From Mycoplasmatota bacterium (GTDB taxonomy: Bacteria; Bacillota_I; Bacilli_A; Haloplasmatales; Haloplasmataceae): DNA of 64,000 nucleotides. The notes beneath the pieces were generated by a model that saw only the letters and a program-made list of their open reading frames with translations, had not been told where the DNA came from and made no database searches. Location of the stretch: assembly GCA_018394295.1 (NCBI GenBank), contig CP074573.1, positions 310,001-374,000 of the forward strand, written 5' to 3'. The translations under genes were made by a program, and so were the position numbers. Of the stretch, positions 1 through 7,604 are shown one piece after another; the first letter of the stretch is position 1, and the number at the start of each line of letters is the position of its first letter.

Positions 1-1
1 T

Positions 2-334
2 CCTCTAGCCAATCCAATACCTGAAATCTCTCGAGAAGATGCATTAGAAGCAGGTGCTGCAATTGTTGGTACCGGACGATCAGATTTTCCAAATCAAATT
101 AATAATGCATTGGTATTTCCTGGGGTTTTCAGAGGTGCATTAGATGTACGAGCGAAAGATATTAATGATGAAATGATGCTAGCAGCAGGCTATGCTATCG
201 CAAATTTTATTGATTCTGATGAATTAAGATCAGATTATATTATACCAAATGCTTTAAATAAAGACCTTCATCAGGCTATCGCAAAAGCAGTATCTGAAGC
301 AGCTATAAAAAGTCAGGTGTCCCAAGTTAAATAA
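2..334 (+). CDS. NAD-type malic enzyme, C-terminal part (5' end outside window)
   Basis: The window opens inside this gene; reading from base 2 gives about 110 residues up to the TAA at 332-334. The visible part has the malic enzyme C-terminal signatures PLANPIPEI, GTGRSDFPNQ and a block with FPGVFRGALDVRA. The family oxidatively decarboxylates L-malate to pyruvate and CO2 with NAD(P)+ in the cytoplasm. Which cofactor is used cannot be judged because the nucleotide-binding part is outside the window. A terminator follows about 100 bases later, so the gene ends its own transcript and is separate from the operon that starts at 777. Family assignment is firm; the exact subtype is inference. Confidence 0.9.
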   Translation, partial: PLANPIPEISREDALEAGAAIVGTGRSDFPNQINNALVFPGVFRGALDVRAKDINDEMMLAAGYAIANFIDSDELRSDYIIPNALNKDLHQAIAKAVSEAAIKSQVSQVK

Positions 335-435
335 ATGAATAATAATTATATTTTTTTAGAAGTATTTAGGTTAGTTTTTAGTATTGAGATATGGATAAAT
401 TATTAAAATCATCAAAATTGAATATAACATTAAAC

Positions 436-465
436 AACATGGTTCTTATTGAATCATGTTTTTTT
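436..465 (+). terminator. Intrinsic terminator after the malic enzyme gene
   Basis: A 10-bp stem (436-445 with 451-460, one G-T pair) with a 5-base loop is followed directly by a run of T. It lies 101 bases after the malic enzyme stop. Between it and the next promoter I see only AT-rich sequence. Confidence 0.8.
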
Positions 466-681
466 CTAGATAATACTTAATAATTTTAAGGTTTATTGAA
501 GATTATGTTTAGTATATAAACAAAAAGAAAGAGAATAAATGGATATCTAGTAATAATTAGTAAAGTATTCTATTCTTTATTATTTTACATAATTATGCAA
601 ATAATAAAAAATGAATATATATTTAAAATTAATATATTATTTGACAGAAATCGACAAAAAAATAAAAAAACGCTATCAATT

Positions 682-712
682 TTATTGCATAGTAAAAATT
701 AAAATGCTATAA
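682..712 (+). promoter_or_regulatory. Inverted repeat overlapping the promoter, candidate SorC operator
   Basis: TTATTGCAT at 682-690 and ATGCTATAA at 704-712 are inverted copies that match in 8 of 9 positions. The arms sit on the -35 and -10 elements. A protein bound there would block the polymerase, which fits autoregulation by the SorC-type protein encoded just downstream. That the regulator binds here is inference. Confidence 0.45.
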
Positions 713-713
713 T
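685..713 (+). promoter_or_regulatory. Sigma-A type promoter of the 777-8777 operon
   Basis: TTGCAT at 685-690, a 17-base spacer and a perfect TATAAT at 708-713 with an upstream TG (705-706). It is the only good promoter before the regulator gene. Transcription would start near 720 and leave a short leader. No SAM-type or other riboswitch is visible in the leader. Confidence 0.75.
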
Positions 714-776
714 ACTATTACATTAGGCGTTACAAAATTTCATATGATGAGCATATGTAACATAGGAGGGGGTAAA

Positions 777-1709
777 ATGAGTGCGAATAATCGAGAATTA
801 ATTAAGATTGCCTATTACTATTATAAAAAGGGATTAACCCAAGCAGAAATAGCAAAGAAAATGGTAATGTCTCGGCAACGAGTTAATAGATTACTGAAAA
901 AAGCACTAAATGAAAATATTGTCCAAATTAACATTGTTGATGTCGATAAACATCATTTTGATTTAGAAACAAAACTAGAAGAGAAATACAATCTGAAACA
1001 AGCGATTGTTGTATCTTCAATCGATGAAAAAATGATTCCAGTGAGCCTAGGTGAAGCAACAGCTGAGTACTTAGATGATATTCTGGTTAAAGATGATGTA
1101 ATTGGTGTAACTTGGGGAAGAACTTTATCTGAAGTTGCTAAAAAAATATCGTATAATCAACAATTGCAGTTACCTGTTATACAATTAGTGGGTGGTCTTG
1201 ATATCGCATATTCATCATTAAGACCAGATGATATTACTCGAACGATTGCTGATAAATTAGGTGGAAAGCCTTATTTATTATATGCACCAGCTGTTGTTGA
1301 AAATAAAGAAACAAAAGAAGCAATGCTAAAAGATGAATCATTCAAAAAAATTATTAAAAATATGGAAAATTGTAATATTATACTTGCTGGTATTGGTGAG
1401 TTAAAGAGTGATACGACACTTTATGAAAGCAGATTTAATAACGAGCAATATAAAGAACATTTGATGCGTCATCAATGTGTTGGAGATATTGGATTTAGAT
1501 GGTATGACATTGAAGGACGTGCAGTTGAACATGGTTTCAATGATCGAACCATTGGATACAATATTTTGAAAAACAAAGGTAATGCTTTAGTCATTGGAAT
1601 TGCTGGAGGTCATAAAAAATATGAAGCAATCACAGGAGCTTTAAATGGGAAATATCTTGATGTCTTAATAACTGATAGTGAGATGGCAAATAAACTCATT
1701 GAAAAATAG
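777..1709 (+). CDS. SorC/DeoR-type transcriptional regulator with sugar-binding domain
   Basis: A 310-residue DNA-binding regulator. The N-terminus holds a helix-turn-helix (LTQAEIAKKMVMSRQRV, about residues 20-40). The rest matches the SorC sugar-binding domain, with GVTWGRTLSEVA in the middle and GIAGGHKKYEAI plus DVLITD near the end, as in regulators that sense phosphorylated sugars. I start at the ATG at 777 because AGGAGGGG lies at 764-772; an in-frame ATG at 744 has no ribosome site. It is first in an operon for an aldolase, transporters, an MtnA-like isomerase and an MtnK-like kinase. The likely effector is therefore a phosphorylated methylthioribose or deoxyribose compound (inference). 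Confidence 0.88.
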   Translation: MSANNRELIKIAYYYYKKGLTQAEIAKKMVMSRQRVNRLLKKALNENIVQINIVDVDKHHFDLETKLEEKYNLKQAIVVSSIDEKMIPVSLGEATAEYLDDILVKDDVIGVTWGRTLSEVAKKISYNQQLQLPVIQLVGGLDIAYSSLRPDDITRTIADKLGGKPYLLYAPAVVENKETKEAMLKDESFKKIIKNMENCNIILAGIGELKSDTTLYESRFNNEQYKEHLMRHQCVGDIGFRWYDIEGRAVEHGFNDRTIGYNILKNKGNALVIGIAGGHKKYEAITGALNGKYLDVLITDSEMANKLIEK

Positions 1710-1749
1710 CTTATAGGTTATAGAAATAATGTATGAAAGGAGGTAGTAT

Positions 1750-2409
1750 ATGTTGTTTCAAAAAGAACGAGAATTGGTAGTGGAATACGGTAAAAAGTTA
1801 ATCGAAAAGAATTTAACCAAAGGTACTGGTGGTAATATAAGTGTGTTTATCAGAGATAAACAATTAATGGCAATATCACCAAGTGGAATCGATTATCTTA
1901 AAACACAACCCGAAGATGTTGTAATAATGGACCTTAAAGGAAATGTAGTAGATGGGAAACAAAAACCATCAAGTGAATATGATATGCATCGTATATTCTA
2001 TGAAAATAGAGAAGACATAAATGCAGTTGTTCATTTACACGCAAATTATACAACCGTATTATCTTGTATGAACTGGGAATTACCCGCTGTTCATTACTTA
2101 GTTGCCATTTCTGGAGGAAAAAACGTAAGATGTGCTGAATACGCCACCTTTGGAACAAAAGAATTAGCTCAAAATGCATTTGAAGCAATGAAGGATCGTT
2201 ATGCTGTTTTACTAGCTAATCATGGTCTTTTAACAGGAGCAAAGGATTTACCGAATGCCTTTAACAAAGCAGAAGAAATTGAGTATTGTGCAGAAATCTA
2301 TTATAGAACGAAAACTTTAGGTGACCCTGTCATCCTATCAGATCAAGAAATGCATAAAATGTTAGGATTATTTCAAAGTTATGGACAAGTAAAAGAAAAA
2401 AATAAATAA
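1750..2409 (+). CDS. Class II aldolase (L-fuculose-phosphate aldolase type), probable 5-deoxy- or 5-methylthio-ribulose-1-phosphate aldolase
   Basis: This 219-residue protein has the full class II aldolase pattern: GTGGNISVF near residue 30, the likely catalytic Glu76 in PSSEYDMH, and zinc ligands His95, His97 (HLHANY) and His158 (LLANHGLL). The family splits ketose-1-phosphates into dihydroxyacetone phosphate and an aldehyde. With an MtnA-like isomerase and MtnK-like kinase in the same operon, the expected substrate is 5-methylthioribulose-1-phosphate or 5-deoxyribulose-1-phosphate, as in the dihydroxyacetone phosphate shunt. A fuculose phosphate role is possible, but no other fucose gene is present. 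GGAGG at 1739-1743 precedes the ATG. Confidence 0.85.
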   Translation: MLFQKERELVVEYGKKLIEKNLTKGTGGNISVFIRDKQLMAISPSGIDYLKTQPEDVVIMDLKGNVVDGKQKPSSEYDMHRIFYENREDINAVVHLHANYTTVLSCMNWELPAVHYLVAISGGKNVRCAEYATFGTKELAQNAFEAMKDRYAVLLANHGLLTGAKDLPNAFNKAEEIEYCAEIYYRTKTLGDPVILSDQEMHKMLGLFQSYGQVKEKNK

Positions 2410-2423
2410 AAGGAGCGAAAATA

Positions 2424-3716
2424 ATGAAAAAAGGAAACTTCATCGGATTACTACCCTTAATCTTTTTCTTAGTACTGTATATGAGTACAGGAATCATTAC
2501 AGGTAAATTTGATAGTATGCCATTGTTATTAGGATTTGTATTATCAGCTGGGTTTGCCTTATTACTTGATAAAAAAGGTGAAAAAACATCATTAAATGAT
2601 AAGATTGATATCTTCGCTAAAGCAGGTGGAGATGGAACAATTATCTTAATGGTTGTTATCTTCTTATTAGCAGGTGCGTTTTATTCAATCGCAGATGCAA
2701 TGGGTGCAGTTAATTCAACTGTAAATTTAGGATTAACATTCTTACCATCAAACATGATATTACCAGGATTATTCCTAGTTGGATGTGTATTATCATTCTC
2801 AATGGGAACATCAATGGGAACAATTACAGCATTAGGAACAATTGGTGTAGGAATCTCAACACAAACAGGAATTAGTTTACCATTAGTAATGGCTACAGTA
2901 GTAGGTAGTGCATTATTTGGTGATAACTTATCATTCATCTCAGATACTACAATCGCAGCAATTAGAACACAAGGTGTAGAATCAAGAGATAAGTTTAAAG
3001 CAAACTTAATGACAGTATTACCGGCAGTAATCATTACAGTAATCATCTTAACATTCTTATCAACTGGAAATGCAGAAGAGTTAGAAAGAGATTTCAACTT
3101 AGTAAGAACGCTTCCTTATGTAGCAATCATCGCTAGTGCATTACTTGGTGTAAACGTAATGGTAACATTAGGACTTGGAATTGGAACTGGAGCAGTTATC
3201 GGTTTAGCATATGGTGATTTCAATGTAGTAGAATTATTTGGTGTATTACAACGTGGTATGGGATGGATGGAAGACTTAGCAATCATCGCAATCATCGTTG
3301 GTGGATTAGTTGGACTAATGACTTATTATGGTGGAATTGATTTCTTATTAGAAAAAGTTACATCAAGAGTTAAGACGAAAAAAGGTGCGCAACTTGGAAT
3401 GGCATCATTAGTAAGTTTAATTGACGTAGCAACAACAAATAATACAATAGCAATCCTTGCAGCAGGACCACTTGCAAAAGATTTATCAGAAGAATATGAT
3501 ATCGATCCAAAAAGAACAGCGAGTCTATTAGATGTATTCTCATCTGGTTTCCAAGGTATTACGCCTTATGCAGGACAATTATTAGTAGCAGCTGGAATTG
3601 CGGGAATTTCGCCAATGGAAATCGTACCATATTCATTCTATTCATTCTTAATGATTATATTTGGTTTAGTATTTATCTTCTTTGATATCTCAAAAATAAC
3701 TAAAAAAAATAAATAA
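2424..3716 (+). CDS. NhaC-type Na+/H+ antiporter family transporter, copy 1
   Basis: A 430-residue integral membrane protein with about 11-12 hydrophobic segments and the family motif GDNLSFISDTTIAA near residues 167-180. NhaC-family members include ion antiporters, and others are predicted solute transporters; MetT-like members are linked to methionine metabolism. Position 14 bases after an aldolase and in an operon with MtnK/MtnA-like genes suggests import of methylthioribose or 5-deoxyribose or export of a product (inference). It is nearly identical to the next gene. The ribosome site is AAAGGAGCG. Nothing in the sequence shows whether sodium or protons are coupled. Confidence 0.8.
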   Translation: MKKGNFIGLLPLIFFLVLYMSTGIITGKFDSMPLLLGFVLSAGFALLLDKKGEKTSLNDKIDIFAKAGGDGTIILMVVIFLLAGAFYSIADAMGAVNSTVNLGLTFLPSNMILPGLFLVGCVLSFSMGTSMGTITALGTIGVGISTQTGISLPLVMATVVGSALFGDNLSFISDTTIAAIRTQGVESRDKFKANLMTVLPAVIITVIILTFLSTGNAEELERDFNLVRTLPYVAIIASALLGVNVMVTLGLGIGTGAVIGLAYGDFNVVELFGVLQRGMGWMEDLAIIAIIVGGLVGLMTYYGGIDFLLEKVTSRVKTKKGAQLGMASLVSLIDVATTNNTIAILAAGPLAKDLSEEYDIDPKRTASLLDVFSSGFQGITPYAGQLLVAAGIAGISPMEIVPYSFYSFLMIIFGLVFIFFDISKITKKNK

Positions 3717-3856
3717 TAAAATATAAAATAAATAATAAAATATAAAATAAATAATAAAATATAAAATAAATAATAAAATATAAAATAAATAATAAAATAT
3801 AAAATATATAATAAAATATAAAATATATAATAAAATATAAAATATATAATAAAATA
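3712..3856. repeat. 19-bp tandem repeat (about 7.6 copies) between the duplicated transporters
   Basis: Five exact copies of AATAATAAAATATAAAATA (3712-3806) are followed by two copies of a variant starting TATAAT (3807-3844) and a 12-base partial copy (3845-3856). The array starts within the stop region of copy 1 and consists only of A and T. It ends about 60 bases before copy 2. There are no unique spacers, so it is a minisatellite, not a CRISPR. It probably arose by replication slippage at the duplication junction. Confidence 0.95.
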
Positions 3857-3919
3857 CCCTCTTAGAATATTCTCAAACGTAAAAAATTATGTCTATAATA
3901 ATTAAAAGGAGCGAGAAGG

Positions 3920-5209
3920 ATGAAAAAAGGAAACTTCATCGGATTACTACCCTTAATCTTTTTCTTAGTACTGTATATGAGTACAGGAATCATTACAGGT
4001 AAATTTGATAGTATGCCATTATTATTAGGATTTGTATTATCAGCTGGATTTGCCTTATTACTTGATAAAAAAGGTGAAAAAACATCATTAAATGATAAGA
4101 TTGATATCTTCGCTAAAGCAGGTGGAGATGGAACAATTATCTTAATGGTTGTTATCTTCTTATTAGCAGGTGCGTTTTATTCAATCGCAGATGCAATGGG
4201 TGCAGTTAATTCAACTGTAAATTTAGGATTAACATTCTTACCATCAAACATGATATTACCAGGATTATTCCTAGTTGGATGTGTATTATCATTCTCAATG
4301 GGAACATCAATGGGAACAATTACAGCATTAGGAACAATTGGTGTAGGAATCTCAACACAAACAGGAATTAGTTTACCATTAGTAATGGCAACAGTAGTAG
4401 GTAGTGCATTATTATTAACTGGTGATCACTTATCATCAGATACTACAATCGCAGCAATTAGAACACAAGGTGTAGAATCAAGAGATAAGTTTAAAGCAAA
4501 CTTAATGACAGTATTACCGGCAGTAATCATTACAGTAATCATCTTAACATTCTTATCAACTGGAAATGCAGAAGAGTTAGAAAGAGATTTCAACTTAGTA
4601 AGAACGCTTCCTTATGTAGCTATCATCGCTAGTGCATTACTTGGTGTAAACGTAATGGTAACATTAGGACTTGGAATTGGAACTGGAGCAGTTATCGGTT
4701 TAGCATATGGTGATTTCAATGTAGTAGAATTATTTGGTGTATTACAACGTGGTATGGGATGGATGGAAGACTTAGCAATCATCGCAATCATCGTTGGTGG
4801 ATTAGTTGGACTAATGACTTATTATGGTGGAATTGATTTCTTATTAGAAAAAGTTACATCAAGAGTTAAGACGAAAAAAGGTGCGCAACTTGGAATGGCA
4901 TCATTAGTAAGTTTAATTGACGTAGCAACAACAAATAATACAATTGCAATCCTTGCAGCAGGACCACTTGCAAAAGATTTATCAGAAGAATATGATATCG
5001 ATCCCAAAAGAACAGCGAGTCTATTAGATGTATTCTCATCTGGTTTCCAAGGTATTACGCCTTATGCAGGACAATTATTAGTAGCAGCTGGAATTGCGGG
5101 AATTTCGCCAATGGAAATCGTACCATATTCATTCTATTCATTCTTAATGATTATATTTGGTTTAGTATTTATCTTCTTTGATATCTCAAAAATAACTAAA
5201 AAAAAATAA
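3920..5209 (+). CDS. NhaC-type transporter, copy 2 (near-identical duplicate with altered motif)
   Basis: The 429-residue product matches copy 1 almost throughout; by eye I find about six other single-base differences, most of them silent. The exception is 4407-4432, where a 6-base gain and a 6-base loss compensate each other. They change the conserved segment from LFGDNLSFISDTT to LLLTGDHLSSDTT. This shortens the gap between the GD and SDTT groups of the family motif by two residues and lengthens the preceding helix by two, so the copy may have changed specificity or be inactive. The C-terminus is one residue shorter. The duplicated unit begins just before the ribosome site AAAAGGAGCGA. Confidence 0.8.
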   Translation: MKKGNFIGLLPLIFFLVLYMSTGIITGKFDSMPLLLGFVLSAGFALLLDKKGEKTSLNDKIDIFAKAGGDGTIILMVVIFLLAGAFYSIADAMGAVNSTVNLGLTFLPSNMILPGLFLVGCVLSFSMGTSMGTITALGTIGVGISTQTGISLPLVMATVVGSALLLTGDHLSSDTTIAAIRTQGVESRDKFKANLMTVLPAVIITVIILTFLSTGNAEELERDFNLVRTLPYVAIIASALLGVNVMVTLGLGIGTGAVIGLAYGDFNVVELFGVLQRGMGWMEDLAIIAIIVGGLVGLMTYYGGIDFLLEKVTSRVKTKKGAQLGMASLVSLIDVATTNNTIAILAAGPLAKDLSEEYDIDPKRTASLLDVFSSGFQGITPYAGQLLVAAGIAGISPMEIVPYSFYSFLMIIFGLVFIFFDISKITKKK

Positions 5210-5230
5210 GTAAACACAAAATAAATATTT

Positions 5231-5274
5231 AGGGTAAAGAGCTAGAAGTTATCGAGTTTCTAGCTCTTCCCCTT
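5231..5274 (+). terminator. Strong hairpin between transporter copy 2 and the isomerase gene
   Basis: A perfect 11-bp stem pairs 5237-5247 (AAGAGCTAGAA) with 5258-5268 around a 10-base loop; AGGG at 5231-5234 and CCC near 5270 can extend it. It is followed by CCCTTTAAATTT rather than a clean T run. It may act as a partial terminator or an mRNA-stabilising hairpin inside the operon; I cannot separate the two. Confidence 0.6.
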
Positions 5275-5300
5275 TAAATTTAAAGAAAGGATTGACAAAA

Positions 5301-6353
5301 ATGATTCGACAAGATCAAAATTTAGCATTTATGCTTCAATATGAAAATGTTGCTTGGTATGAGAATGCTTCTGTAAGAATACTAGACAGAAGGGTTTATC
5401 CAACTGAAGTAAAATTCGTTACTTGTCATACACACCAAGAAGTAGCAAAGGCAATAACAGACATGGTTACACAAAGTGCAGGACCTTATACAGCAGCTGG
5501 AATGGGAATGGCCTTAGCTGCTTATGAGTGTAGAAATTTATCAAAACAAGACCAAGTGACATATTTAGAAAAAGCAGCCTATACATTAGCAAATGCAAGA
5601 CCAACAACAGCAAATAGAATGACATTAGTAACAAAAGGATGTTTAAAAGCAGCTTATAATGCATTAGAAAAAGGTGAAAAAGTTGATTTAGCGATTTTTA
5701 ATCATACGATTAATTCATTAAATAACCGCTATTCAAGAATTAACACTGTAGCAAAATATTTAGTTGATATGTTTCCACAAAATGGTCATGTTATGACTCA
5801 ATGTTTTGGAGAAACTATTGTTGGTATGATGCTTAAAGAAGCAAATATACAAAATAAGAATATTAAATTATTCGTTCCAGAAACAAGACCTTATTTACAA
5901 GGAGCTAGACTAACGGCTAGTGTTGCTTATGACCAAGGAATTGATACAACAGTTATAACAGATAATATGGCAGCATTCACTATGAAAACAAAACACATAG
6001 ATGTATTTACCTCAGCAGCAGATTCAATTTGTTTAGATGGACATATCGTTAATAAAATTGGAACATTACAAATCGCAATTGTAGCTAAGAATTTTGGGGT
6101 ACCATATTTTGTAACAGGTATACCTGATAAAGATTATCAAACAATTTCACAAGTAAAAATAGAAGAAAGAGATCCTAACTTAGCATTAGAATGTAGAGGA
6201 ATTAAAAATACGATGGAAGGTGTTAAAGGATATTATCCATCATTTGATATTACACCTCCTCATTTAATTAGTGGAGTCGTGACAGATAAGGGAATTTATA
6301 GTCCCTATGATTTACATAGATATTTTGATACAAAAGTAGAAGACTATTATTAA
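5301..6353 (+). CDS. MtnA-like S-methyl-5-thioribose-1-phosphate isomerase (eIF2B-like fold)
   Basis: A 350-residue protein of the MtnA/eIF2B-alpha-like family, which converts 5-methylthioribose-1-phosphate to 5-methylthioribulose-1-phosphate; some members act on the 5-deoxyribose analogue. Conserved pieces are the segment around Cys168 (TQCFGET, matching the catalytic Cys region), ITDNMAA, and Asp241 in AADSICLDGHIVNKIGT. The usual RGAPAIG stretch is replaced by QSAGPYTAAG, so this is a divergent member. The ribosome site AAAGAAAGG at 5282-5290 is spaced for the ATG at 5301; a TTG at 5292 sits too close to it. Length fits the family. Substrate preference is inference. Confidence 0.82.
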   Translation: MIRQDQNLAFMLQYENVAWYENASVRILDRRVYPTEVKFVTCHTHQEVAKAITDMVTQSAGPYTAAGMGMALAAYECRNLSKQDQVTYLEKAAYTLANARPTTANRMTLVTKGCLKAAYNALEKGEKVDLAIFNHTINSLNNRYSRINTVAKYLVDMFPQNGHVMTQCFGETIVGMMLKEANIQNKNIKLFVPETRPYLQGARLTASVAYDQGIDTTVITDNMAAFTMKTKHIDVFTSAADSICLDGHIVNKIGTLQIAIVAKNFGVPYFVTGIPDKDYQTISQVKIEERDPNLALECRGIKNTMEGVKGYYPSFDITPPHLISGVVTDKGIYSPYDLHRYFDTKVEDYY

Positions 6354-6382
6354 AATAAGATTTTTAAAGGAGTGTATAAAAA

Positions 6383-7591
6383 TTGTCTAAATTTAATAAA
6401 CACTTTCGCATGGAAATTGAAGATGCTATTCTTTATGCAAAAGAAAAATTATCTATCTTTAACCAAGATGCAAAATTAAACGCAGTTGAGATTGGTGATG
6501 GAAATATTAATTACGTTTTTAAGGTTTGGGATGAAAATACAAAGCAATCCGTTGTTATTAAACAAGCGGATACGCTTCTTCGTTCATCTGGTAGACCACT
6601 TGACGTTGATAGAAACCGAATTGAAGCAGAAGTATTGATGCTTCAAGAAAAGTTAGCTACAGGATTAGTTCCAAAAATATATAAATATGATCCAGTAATG
6701 TGTGCTGTATCTATGGAAGATATATCTGACCATAGTAATTTACGTAAAGTCTTACTAGAAAGAAAAACCTATCCAACTTTAGCTGATGATATTACCACAT
6801 TTATTGTTAACACACTTCTACCAACAACTGATTTAGTCATGGATTCAGGAGAAAAAAAGGATAATGTTAAAAAATATATTAACAAAGACCTTTGTAAGAT
6901 TTCAGAAGATTTAGTTTTTACTGAACCATATATTGACTATAAAGGTCGTAATATTGTCTTAGATGAAAATATGGAGTTTGTTCGTAAAGAATTATACGAA
7001 GATAAAAAGTTAATTCTTGAAGCTGGAAAATTGAAAAATCAATTTATGAACAATGCACAAGCGTTAGTTCATGGGGATTTACATTCAGGTTCAATCTTTG
7101 TAAAAGAAAATTCTACTATCGTACTAGATCCAGAGTTTGCTTTTTATGGTCCAATGGGTTATGACCTAGGAAATGTAATTGGTAATTTATTTTTCGCTTG
7201 GGCAAATGCTTGTGTAACAGCTGATGCAAATGAAACTTTAGAATTTACTAATTGGATTTCAGAAACAATTGACAATATTGTTACGCTATTTAAAGAAAAA
7301 TTTATTAAACTTTACAAAGAGACTGTCACAGATGTAATGGCAAAAGAAGAATTATATATGCATTGGTATTTAGATACAATTCTAGCAGATACAGCAGGTC
7401 TTGCTGGTACTGAAATGCTTAGACGTGTTGTAGGTGATTCAAAAGTAGCTGACGTTACAAGTATTAAAGATATTGAGGCTAGAGTTAAAGCAGAACGTCT
7501 ATTAATTCGTGCTGCGAAAACCTTTATTTTAGAAAGAGAAAACATTAAGTATGGAAAACAATATGTAGATATCTTTAAAAGTAACATTTAA
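6383..7591 (+). CDS. MtnK-like 5-methylthioribose kinase
   Basis: A 402-residue kinase of the aminoglycoside phosphotransferase fold, close to the usual MtnK length. Visible motifs are IGDGNINYVFKV near the N-terminus (nucleotide loop), HGDLHSGSIF with His230 and Asp232 (catalytic loop) and LDPEFAFYGPMGYDLGN (metal-binding Asp). MtnK phosphorylates 5-methylthioribose at C1 with ATP. It starts at TTG 6383 behind AAAGGAG at 6366-6372; the next ATG (6411) has no ribosome site. It follows the isomerase gene by 29 bases and precedes the alcohol dehydrogenase by 13. Together kinase, isomerase and aldolase form a complete three-step shunt to dihydroxyacetone phosphate and an aldehyde. Confidence 0.88.
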   Translation: MSKFNKHFRMEIEDAILYAKEKLSIFNQDAKLNAVEIGDGNINYVFKVWDENTKQSVVIKQADTLLRSSGRPLDVDRNRIEAEVLMLQEKLATGLVPKIYKYDPVMCAVSMEDISDHSNLRKVLLERKTYPTLADDITTFIVNTLLPTTDLVMDSGEKKDNVKKYINKDLCKISEDLVFTEPYIDYKGRNIVLDENMEFVRKELYEDKKLILEAGKLKNQFMNNAQALVHGDLHSGSIFVKENSTIVLDPEFAFYGPMGYDLGNVIGNLFFAWANACVTADANETLEFTNWISETIDNIVTLFKEKFIKLYKETVTDVMAKEELYMHWYLDTILADTAGLAGTEMLRRVVGDSKVADVTSIKDIEARVKAERLLIRAAKTFILERENIKYGKQYVDIFKSNI

Positions 7592-7604
7592 GGAGAGATA
7601 TAAA

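Noticed and set aside
335-776. SAM or other riboswitch before the methylthioribose-type operon
   Set aside because: The leader after the promoter is about 55 bases, AT-rich and without paired helices of a known riboswitch.
3712-3856. Short regular repeats that might be a CRISPR array
   Set aside because: The 19-bp units follow each other without unique spacers, are only A and T, and no cas gene is near.
3894-3899. TATAAT as a separate promoter for the second transporter copy
   Set aside because: The -35 region is poor, and transcription from it would start at or after the ribosome site of that gene.
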